A stretch of 8,243 bases of DNA, taken from assembly GCA_902784025.1 (NCBI GenBank), contig CACZTF010000194.1:1-8243 (forward strand), written 5' to 3'. Of the stretch, positions 1 to 5,276 are shown piece by piece. The notes under the pieces were generated by a model. It saw nothing but the letters and a program-made list of their open reading frames with translations. It was not told the origin of the DNA and did not search any database. Position 1 is the first letter of the stretch; each line of letters begins with the position of its first letter. Made by a program: the position numbers and the translations under genes. Origin of the DNA: an uncultured Lachnospiraceae bacterium. GTDB lineage: Bacteria > Bacillota > Clostridia > Lachnospirales > Lachnospiraceae.

Positions 1-982
1 CCATACGGCCCGGCCATCTGAAGGACGCAAACGCTCTGATAATACAGGGAAGGGTCTTACCCAGAAAATCACGGTCAAACCCCTTTATGCTTTCCTCCGA
101 TGCCAGAACATCAAGTGCAGTAAGGGCCAGGGAGGCATTTTCAGCCTCGTAAATGGCCGGTATAGGTAAGGATACCGTAACATTTCCATAATACATTGAA
201 TGAAGTGAAAAATCAATATTTTCGTGAGTTACTCTGTTCACGGAAATCTCTTTTTCATCAAATACATAAAAAGGGCTTTTCAATATTTCGGCCTTTATTC
301 TGAAAACCTCCACCGCTTCCTTATTTTCACCGGTCACCACCACGGGTACTCTCTCTTTTATAATACCGGCTTTTTCAGAGGCTATCTGTTTAATCGTATC
401 ACCCAGAATATCAGAATGCTCTTTAGAAACAGGAGTTATGATGCAAAGCTTAGGCCTTTCACAAGCGTTGGTGGCATCCAGACGTCCCCCAAGCCCGGTC
501 TCAAGTATCACAATTTCTGCTCCCTGTTCCTTAAAGAACAAAACAGCTGCAAGAAAAAAAAATTCAAAATATGCCGGCTGAAATCCCGGAAATCTTTCTT
601 TTACCCTTTTGACTGTCCTGCAGACCTCGTTCAGTTTTTCCAAAAATAAGTCTTTCGCGATCATCTCGCCGGAAAGCTTTATCCTTTCCCTTATGTCCGT
701 AAGATGAGGTGACGTAAAAAGCCCGGTCTTATACCCTGCTGACTGCAGCGCACAGTCAAGAAGGGCACAGACCGAGCCTTTTGCATTGCTTCCCGCAACA
801 TGTATCACATTAAGGTCTTTTTCCGGATGCCCCGCATACTCCAAAAGAAGACGAGCTCTTTCAATCCCTGATCCGAAATCTGCGGTATCATGGGAGTCAT
901 CCAAAAACTGAGGTATCGAGGATAAAAACTCCTCTGCCTCTTCATAACTGTTAAGATCATTTTGCAAGCTTGAGATCTCCAT
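1..982 (-). CDS. folC: Bifunctional folylpolyglutamate / dihydrofolate synthase, cut by the left edge
   Basis: This cytoplasmic Mur-ligase-family enzyme uses ATP to add glutamate to dihydropteroate and to reduced folates. I translated it by hand, because the frame stays open to the window edge; about 327 codons are visible and roughly the last 100 of a usual FolC are missing. Numbering from the ATG at 982, the P-loop GSNAKGS is at residues 64-70, FTSPHL at 89-94, ETGLGGRLDATN at 161-172, and EHSDILGDTIKQIASEKAGI at 188-207, with the lysine normally carbamylated near 204. RWPGRM lies close to the edge. These motifs in this order are diagnostic of FolC. The start is uncertain. The ATG at 982 has AAGG touching it, while an in-frame TTG at 967 has GGAG nine bases upstream. 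Either start overlaps the end of the upstream membrane-protein gene, which implies translational coupling. The usual P-loop is GTNGKGS, so Ser65 and Ala67 are deviations. Confidence 0.95.
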   Translation of the reverse strand, partial: MEISSLQNDLNSYEEAEEFLSSIPQFLDDSHDTADFGSGIERARLLLEYAGHPEKDLNVIHVAGSNAKGSVCALLDCALQSAGYKTGLFTSPHLTDIRERIKLSGEMIAKDLFLEKLNEVCRTVKRVKERFPGFQPAYFEFFFLAAVLFFKEQGAEIVILETGLGGRLDATNACERPKLCIITPVSKEHSDILGDTIKQIASEKAGIIKERVPVVVTGENKEAVEVFRIKAEILKSPFYVFDEKEISVNRVTHENIDFSLHSMYYGNVTVSLPIPAIYEAENASLALTALDVLASEESIKGFDRDFLGKTLPCIIRAFASFRWPGRM

Positions 983-2051
983 CCTTAACCCAACCGACCT
1001 TCCTTAATATCATATTTATAAGGGGTGCTATAACAGCCGGGAGCACTATACTTATCAGCCATACTCCTATATGGTCAAATGCAGTGATCCTCTCCATGGT
1101 ACCGGCCGCGATATCATTGGCCCATCCGGTATATACTCCTATCTGTCCAACCAGACCGCATGTACCCATACCTGAGGATACCGCCGGACCGTCCATGTGT
1201 AGTTTAAAAACACAAGTAGCTATAGGTCCTGTTATAGCTGAAGTCAAAATGGGCGCTATCCAGATCCTGGGATTTTTTACTATATTTCCCATCTGGAGCA
1301 TAGAAGTACCTATCCCCTGGGAGAAAAGACCTCCCCATCCGTTTTCCTTAAAGCTCATTACTGCAAATCCCACCATCTGTGCACAGCATCCCGCAACAGC
1401 TGCACCGCCGGCAAGCCCCGTAAGTGAAAATGCAGCGCATATGGCCGCCGAAGAGATGGGCAGGGTAAGGGCAATACCCACGAGTACCGACACTATTATC
1501 CCCATAAAGAAGGGCTGTAACTCCGTCGCCCACATGATAAATTCGCCCACTTTCATGGCACCGGCTCCTATAGGCGGAGCTATCAGCCAGGAGAAAAATA
1601 TCCCTACGCCTATGGTGACTATGGGAGTCACTATGATATCCACCTTTGTGGAACCCGATACCATCTTTCCAACTTCTGCCGCTATGATAGATATAAAAAG
1701 CACAGCAAGAGGACCTCCCGCACCACCTAAAGCATTCGCTCCGAAACCCACGGTTATGAGCGAGAACAGTACCAGAGGAGGCGCCTTAAGCGCATAACCT
1801 ATGGCACAAGCCATGGCAGGTCCGCTCATGGCAGTACAAAGTCCTCCAACCGTATATTCCATTCCGGCAACCGTAGCTATGGGGTTCTCCAGGAAAGGAA
1901 TATGAAAAAGAGACCCTATGGTATTAATGATGGTACCTATAAGAAGTGAAGCAAAAAGCCCCCGGGCCATAGCTCCAAGGGCATCTACTCCGTACCTTCT
2001 TGCAGATATCTCTATATCTTTTTTCTTAAGAAAGGCTTTAAATTTTTCCAT
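957..2051 (-). CDS. PTS EIIC-type membrane protein (PF13303 / PfoR-like)
   Basis: A polytopic membrane protein of about 364 residues with many long hydrophobic stretches. The N-terminal RRYGVDALGAMARGLFASLL segment and the later blocks AGGAAVAGCCAQMVGFAVMS, GGLFSQGIGTSMLQM and GMGTCGLVGQIGVYTGWAND are what I recognise as the PTS_EIIC_2 family, which includes Clostridium perfringens PfoR. Family members are annotated as sugar-PTS IIC components, but no EIIA or EIIB gene lies nearby, so a phosphotransferase role is unproven and the substrate is unknown. Seven cysteines are present, including an adjacent pair. I chose the ATG at 2051, one base after the stop of the upstream DUF1858 gene, because it suggests coupled translation. 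A TTG at 2072 would add seven residues and overlap that gene by 20 bases. Neither start has a convincing Shine-Dalgarno sequence. The 3' end overlaps folC. Confidence 0.85.
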   Translation of the reverse strand: MEKFKAFLKKKDIEISARRYGVDALGAMARGLFASLLIGTIINTIGSLFHIPFLENPIATVAGMEYTVGGLCTAMSGPAMACAIGYALKAPPLVLFSLITVGFGANALGGAGGPLAVLFISIIAAEVGKMVSGSTKVDIIVTPIVTIGVGIFFSWLIAPPIGAGAMKVGEFIMWATELQPFFMGIIVSVLVGIALTLPISSAAICAAFSLTGLAGGAAVAGCCAQMVGFAVMSFKENGWGGLFSQGIGTSMLQMGNIVKNPRIWIAPILTSAITGPIATCVFKLHMDGPAVSSGMGTCGLVGQIGVYTGWANDIAAGTMERITAFDHIGVWLISIVLPAVIAPLINMILRKVGWVKDGDLKLAK

Positions 2052-2052
2052 A

Positions 2053-2265
2053 TCAGCTATTTTGGTATTCAATAAAATTTTCTATATCTTCCATCAGATC
2101 ATCAGGATTAACTCCGTGTACTCCCGCTGCCTGTTCTATTGTTTCATTGGCACTGAAATGACATCCGAAGCAATGCATCCCTATAGCCGAAAAAAGGTGA
2201 ACAAGACCGGGTTCGATCTGAAGCGCTTCACCTATGGTAGTATCTTTAGTGATCTTTTTCTCCAT
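2053..2265 (-). CDS. DUF1858 domain protein (hybrid-cluster-protein-associated redox disulfide domain)
   Basis: A small cytoplasmic protein of 70 residues that is a complete DUF1858 domain. The sequence opens MEKKITKDTTIGEAL and continues with HLFSAIGMHCFGCHFSANET, which gives the family's CxxC pair at Cys32 and Cys35, followed by an acidic helical end. The family is named for a redox disulfide and often sits near hybrid cluster (prismane) proteins, but no such gene is in this window; the biochemical role is not established. The ribosome binding site AAAGGAG lies seven bases before the ATG. It is the first gene of a minus-strand operon with the EIIC-type protein, one base away, and folC. A promoter at 2343-2371 and an inverted repeat at 2293-2308 precede it. 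Confidence 0.88.
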   Translation of the reverse strand: MEKKITKDTTIGEALQIEPGLVHLFSAIGMHCFGCHFSANETIEQAAGVHGVNPDDLMEDIENFIEYQNS

Positions 2266-2292
2266 GTTTTTGCTCCTTTATTTATTAATAAA

Positions 2293-2308
2293 TGTTCTTA
2301 AATGAACA
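2293..2308. promoter_or_regulatory. Inverted repeat TGTTC-N6-GAACA, possible operator in the DUF1858 leader
   Basis: Perfect 5-base arms separated by six bases, lying about 30 bases downstream of the transcription start predicted from the minus-strand promoter and upstream of the ribosome binding site. Read on the minus strand, the surrounding 18 bases (2309 to 2292) match 10 of the 14 specified positions of the Firmicutes Rex consensus TTGTTAANNNNTTAACAA. This would fit redox control of the operon, but the match is imperfect and the element could equally be a small RNA hairpin or chance in AT-rich DNA. Confidence 0.35.
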
Positions 2309-2331
2309 ACCGAATGTATCAAAAAATGTAT

Positions 2332-2400
2332 AATTGTTTAACATAGTAAATATTTGTCGTAAAAAAGTCAACCCCCATATATTTTTAATTGTTTATCATA
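2332..2400. repeat. Direct repeat AATTGTTTAWCATA flanking the DUF1858 promoter
   Basis: Two 14-base copies, at 2332-2345 and 2387-2400, agree at 13 of 14 positions and are offset by 55 bases. The first overlaps the -10 box at 2343-2348; the second lies upstream of the -35 box at 2366-2371. This arrangement is typical of operator pairs that bracket a promoter, but no cognate regulator is encoded in the window. Confidence 0.4.
2343..2371 (-). promoter_or_regulatory. Sigma-A-type promoter of the DUF1858-EIIC-folC operon
   Basis: On the minus strand, TTGACT (2371-2366) is followed by an exact 17-base spacer and TACTAT (2348-2343). The predicted start is near 2336, giving a leader of about 70 bases to the DUF1858 start codon. 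The -35 box is near consensus and the -10 box matches 4 of 6. Confidence 0.6.
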
Positions 2401-2459
2401 TCCCTGACGTTCTTTCCAACCGGATCAATAAATACACCGGCAGGTACTTTTTTGATCAT
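2385..2459 (-). other. Candidate 24-codon micro-ORF or gene remnant
   Basis: An ATG at 2459 opens a frame encoding 24 residues to a TAA at 2385; it begins MIKKVPAGVFIDPVG and ends VRDMINN. The residue mix is unlike a random translation of AT-rich DNA, which is why it is listed. Against it, there is no well-spaced Shine-Dalgarno sequence and the best local promoter lies downstream. It may be a small peptide, the tail of a decayed gene, or chance. The same bases also contain complementary arms that could form a three-way junction. I do not recognise the peptide. Confidence 0.2.
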
Positions 2460-2505
2460 ACCTGAGAAGAACGAATAAAAAACAATACTTTAAAAATGTT
2501 AAAAA

Positions 2506-2521
2506 GTTAGCATAATCTAAC
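2506..2521. promoter_or_regulatory. Inverted repeat GTTAG-N6-CTAAC upstream of the ferredoxin promoter
   Basis: Perfect 5-base arms with a six-base centre, the same 5-6-5 geometry as the repeat at 2293-2308 but a different half-site. It ends 40 bases before the ferredoxin -35 box, a position suited to an activator or a distal operator. No regulator can be assigned. Confidence 0.3.
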
Positions 2522-2561
2522 ACAAGTCCAGTATTTAAGGGAACTTCAAGACATATAACTA

Positions 2562-2591
2562 TTGACTTTATTTATAATAATATAATATAAT
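2562..2591 (+). promoter_or_regulatory. Sigma-A-type promoter of the ferredoxin gene
   Basis: TTGACT (2562-2567) is followed, after 18 bases, by TATAAT (2586-2591). Overlapping or nearby perfect TATAAT hexamers also occur at 2581-2586 and 2573-2578, at shorter spacings. The near-consensus boxes predict strong expression. The start would fall near 2598, leaving a leader of about 40 bases before the ATG. Confidence 0.75.
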
Positions 2592-2636
2592 ATTGATGTA
2601 AGTTGGAGGTATTTCACTATCTAAGGAGGATAAAAA

Positions 2637-2810
2637 ATGGCGTATATTATTAATGATGAATGTGTAAACTGCGGAGCTTGTGTTCCCGGATGTCCCGTAA
2701 ATGCTATCAATGAGGGAGAAGACAAGATGGTGATCGATGAGGAACTTTGCGTCGATTGCGGTGCTTGCGCAGATGTCTGTCCCGTAGGTGCTCCTAATCC
2801 ACAGGAATAA
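2637..2810 (+). CDS. 2[4Fe-4S] ferredoxin, clostridial type
   Basis: A complete 57-residue small electron carrier of the cytoplasm. Two cluster motifs are visible: CVNCGACVPGCP, with Cys9, Cys12, Cys15 and Cys19, and CVDCGACADVCP, with Cys38, Cys41, Cys44 and Cys48. Each has the CxxCxxCxxxCP pattern, and the internal pseudo-twofold symmetry and length match clostridial ferredoxins. Such proteins pass low-potential electrons between pyruvate:ferredoxin oxidoreductase, hydrogenase, Rnf and similar enzymes; none of these partners is in this window. The start is fixed by AAGGAGG at 2623-2629, seven bases before the ATG. A second Shine-Dalgarno-like GGAGGT lies about 20 bases further upstream. The gene is monocistronic, with a strong promoter at 2562-2591 and a terminator beginning 27 bases after its stop. 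It diverges from the DUF1858 operon. Confidence 0.97.
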   Translation: MAYIINDECVNCGACVPGCPVNAINEGEDKMVIDEELCVDCGACADVCPVGAPNPQE

Positions 2811-2837
2811 GCATCTTTTAGCATTTCTTTTACTAAG

Positions 2838-2868
2838 AAAAAACCGTCGCAGAATGCGGCGGTTTTTT
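2838..2868. terminator. Bidirectional Rho-independent terminator
   Basis: Arms 2838-2850 and 2856-2868 pair over 13 bases with a single G-T wobble around a five-base loop AGAAT. The GC core (CCGTCGC / GCGGCGG) is flanked by six A on one side and six T on the other, so it can terminate the plus-strand ferredoxin transcript and the convergent minus-strand glycan operon. Confidence 0.92.
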
Positions 2869-2890
2869 ATTGCAATATCTTTTTAAGATC

Positions 2891-4327
2891 CTAATCTGTT
2901 CTTAACCTTCCGGGATAAGGGATACGCTCTTTAAGTCTGACTGCTTCCTTTTTGCCGTAAAGCATCCATTTATAAATACGGTAAGCCCTCAGATGTCTGT
3001 CCACGTCCTTTCCGTTCCTGACGGCACTTCCTTCATACCAGGCACTTTCCTTTAACTTATCTTTAGAAATACCTGTCATGATAAGTATTTTCTTGACCGG
3101 ATGATTGGTCATCAGTTCCTCAGAGGTCATATTTGCAGCCACTTGCTGTTCATTTTCATCCAGAACATCATCAGAAAAAGGCAGTGTGCCATAAACAAAC
3201 GCTTCATGCCTTGCCGGTTCTCCCATAAAGGTATCCAGAAGTCTGCAGACAGTATCCCTTTCTTTCTTAAGCCCGCTGATATGCAGCCCTTTTCCCTTTT
3301 CCGACAATTTTGAAGCAAGCTTTTCGGTAAAAACGGTAAGGTATCTTTCCGTCTGCTCGTTAAACTCCTTATTCTCCGGTCTTATATCTGCATAAACAGG
3401 AAGTACTTTTCTTCCTTTTTTTTCATATGAAAGAGTCATGCCGTGGGGTGCAGAAAAAACGCTTTCAAACAGACAATTGGAAAACCCCGCTTTCCTGGAA
3501 GTTCCAAACGCCGGACCGAAATAATAGCATTCATAATCATCAGTATCCGTATCTGAAGGAAGTTCATAAAGACCCCAATAAAAACCGTGCAAACGCCGTC
3601 CGTGTCCGCTCTTTTCAAGGAGCTGCCCCAACACCTTCTGCATGGATCCTGTCCAGCCACTGTCAACAAAAGCAAAGCTCACATCTTTATCAAAGAGTCC
3701 CTCCGCCCCGAGATATTCACAGGCAACCGGAAATGCTTCCTCTGAATGCTTCTTTACAGCATTAAGAAAAACATCTGACACCTCAAGACGTGTACGCAGC
3801 TTTTGCAGTTCGGAATAGGGAATGACGCCTTCGGCAAATTCATTTCCTATATCATCTGTAACATCTGCTTTTTCGTGCTCATCAAGTCCTGCTCGGTTAA
3901 GAACTTTATCGAGAGTAACATCTATACCGCCTCTTACGATATAATCAAGGGCTTCTCCCATATTAAAATGAAACATAGGTATACGTATGGAAAACCTGGA
4001 ACAACTCAGATATCTGCAATCTATAGGCAGATCAAGGCGCTCACACATGATCTTTGCCGTGATATACATAAAATAACCGTCTCTTGCAAGAAAATAAAGG
4101 CGGCTGATCTTCTTTTTGACGGCCGCCTTTAAAACCCATATAACGAAAGCATTCATGGCAGGTGACAGCACACATATGCTCACATCCCTTATAACTGTCT
4201 CCCTGACGGATGTGCTGTCTTTTTTAAACTCATCCAGACAGGAATCTGCGATATCACTGAAAGTTTCCGAACCCTTCAGGAGATACCTATATCTTGCACG
4301 TCTTTTCCCAATACTGTCCCGCCACAT
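2891..4327 (-). CDS. COG5610-like (HAD-related) polysaccharide-cluster protein
   Basis: A soluble protein of about 478 residues, the last gene of the glycosyltransferase operon. With the ATG at 4327 as residue 1, LYFLARDGYFMYITAKIM is near residues 77-94, SCSRFSIRIP near 108-117, and FVDSGWTGSMQ near 220-230. I associate these blocks with COG5610, a family annotated as predicted HAD-superfamily hydrolases and common in surface-polysaccharide loci. However, no DxDxT or SFDxFDT nucleophile motif is visible, so only the region that follows the catalytic HAD domain in longer relatives appears to be present, and hydrolase activity should not be assumed. I chose the ATG at 4327 because GGGAG (4341-4337) lies nine bases upstream. 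An ATG at 4336 and a TTG at 4357 are in frame but have poorer sites. The product could act in sugar-phosphate handling or as a transferase; this is unproven. Confidence 0.55.
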   Translation of the reverse strand: MWRDSIGKRRARYRYLLKGSETFSDIADSCLDEFKKDSTSVRETVIRDVSICVLSPAMNAFVIWVLKAAVKKKISRLYFLARDGYFMYITAKIMCERLDLPIDCRYLSCSRFSIRIPMFHFNMGEALDYIVRGGIDVTLDKVLNRAGLDEHEKADVTDDIGNEFAEGVIPYSELQKLRTRLEVSDVFLNAVKKHSEEAFPVACEYLGAEGLFDKDVSFAFVDSGWTGSMQKVLGQLLEKSGHGRRLHGFYWGLYELPSDTDTDDYECYYFGPAFGTSRKAGFSNCLFESVFSAPHGMTLSYEKKGRKVLPVYADIRPENKEFNEQTERYLTVFTEKLASKLSEKGKGLHISGLKKERDTVCRLLDTFMGEPARHEAFVYGTLPFSDDVLDENEQQVAANMTSEELMTNHPVKKILIMTGISKDKLKESAWYEGSAVRNGKDVDRHLRAYRIYKWMLYGKKEAVRLKERIPYPGRLRTD

Positions 4328-4373
4328 ATACTCCATCTCCCATCTGCAAAAAAACAAATCTTACTTTATCACT

Positions 4374-5219
4374 TTATCTTCCCAGTATTCTCTTAAGTTT
4401 TACTCTCTGCCTGTATGATATCAAACCGGTGATTATAGGCTTGATCACATACACGGAACTTGTAAGAGACAATACATCGAGATCCCTGAATCCCCTGAGC
4501 CTGATCCCTGCCTCTTCTATCTGGTAGTAATAACCTCTGCGCCTGGAAGTATGTGGTGCCTCGCGATACAAGAACAACTCCTCCTGCATATTATAACCAC
4601 GATATCCTTTGGAATGAAGTCTCATAAAAAACTCATAATCCTCTCCCCTGCGGAGCTTCTTATAACCGCCGTTTTCTTCAAAAACCTTTCTTCTGAACAT
4701 AACAGAAGGATGAATGTAAGGACAGTATTTGAGAAAATCCCTGGCCTCAGGACATTCAGGCACCTTTCGATCTCCCCACTTCCCGTTATCATCCATAAGC
4801 CCTGCATTACATCCGACCCATGATATACTGTCGTGATCCTCTAAAAATCTCACCTGTTTTTCAAGTCTGTCAGGCATGCTCAGATCATCATCATCCATTC
4901 TTGCGATATATATGCCACAGGAATGGGCAACACATTTGTTAAGTGAAACAGCAAGACCACTGTTCACCCGGTTTCTGATAACTTTTATACGGGGATCCAG
5001 CGACTCAAAGCTTTTGATAAAATTGCTGTATTTTAAGCCGGAATGATCATCACAGATCAGCAGCTCCCAATCCTCAAGTGTCTGGTTTATAAGGGAATCA
5101 ACAGCTCTTTTCAGAAAATGGGGAACCGGATTATAAGCACTCATGATTATGCTCACAAGAGGTCTGTGTTTTTTGGGGTTTTCTTTTACATTTGCAAAAG
5201 TTACAGAATCGTTTTTCAT
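4374..5219 (-). CDS. Family 2 glycosyltransferase
   Basis: A complete GT-A fold inverting glycosyltransferase of 281 residues, acting on the cytoplasmic side of the membrane to add a sugar from a nucleotide donor during surface-glycan assembly. The Rossmann start PLVSIIMSAYN is at residues 20-30, the donor and metal site RMDDDD at 107-112, the acceptor-region block YIHPSVMFRRKVFEENGGY at 168-186, and the catalytic-base motif RGEDYEFFMRL at 191-201. A weakly hydrophobic stretch near 250-268 is followed by a basic end, which may hold it at the membrane. The ATG is preceded by AAGGA at eight bases. It lies 57 bases after the GT4 gene and 46 bases before the COG5610-like gene, with no terminator in either gap, so one transcript is likely. 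The sugar transferred cannot be read from the sequence. Confidence 0.94.
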   Translation of the reverse strand: MKNDSVTFANVKENPKKHRPLVSIIMSAYNPVPHFLKRAVDSLINQTLEDWELLICDDHSGLKYSNFIKSFESLDPRIKVIRNRVNSGLAVSLNKCVAHSCGIYIARMDDDDLSMPDRLEKQVRFLEDHDSISWVGCNAGLMDDNGKWGDRKVPECPEARDFLKYCPYIHPSVMFRRKVFEENGGYKKLRRGEDYEFFMRLHSKGYRGYNMQEELFLYREAPHTSRRRGYYYQIEEAGIRLRGFRDLDVLSLTSSVYVIKPIITGLISYRQRVKLKRILGR

Positions 5220-5276
5220 ACGTTTTTATCCTTTTTTCATCTTTAGTAACAGATTTATGTATATATACAGAAACCG

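Larger units (their letters stand above)
2266..2636. other. 371-base divergent intergenic region
   Basis: AT-rich spacer between the divergent DUF1858 operon and the ferredoxin gene. It holds two sigma-A-type promoters pointing outward, two 5-6-5 inverted repeats, a pair of near-identical 14-base direct repeats, and a 24-codon candidate reading frame overlapping a possible folded element (2408-2473). Separate entries describe each. No conventional-length gene and no RNA family that I recognise is present. Confidence 0.8.

Noticed and set aside
224..649. Plus-strand 141-codon frame
   Set aside because: It is antisense to folC, which carries unmistakable catalytic motifs across the same bases.
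970..1797. Plus-strand 275-codon frame
   Set aside because: It lies opposite the EIIC-type gene, whose minus-strand product has clear family motifs; the plus product has no recognisable domain and is Pro/Ile/Thr rich as expected for a shadow.
2621..2824. Minus-strand 67-codon frame over the ferredoxin
   Set aside because: The plus-strand ferredoxin with two perfect cluster motifs, a ribosome binding site and a terminator explains this segment; the Ser/Thr/Gln-rich antisense product is an artefact.
4363..4378. Tandem ACTTTATC ACTTTATC repeat at the end of the GT2 gene
   Set aside because: Two 8-base copies spanning a stop codon in AT-rich DNA, with no partner elsewhere; likely a small slippage event without function.
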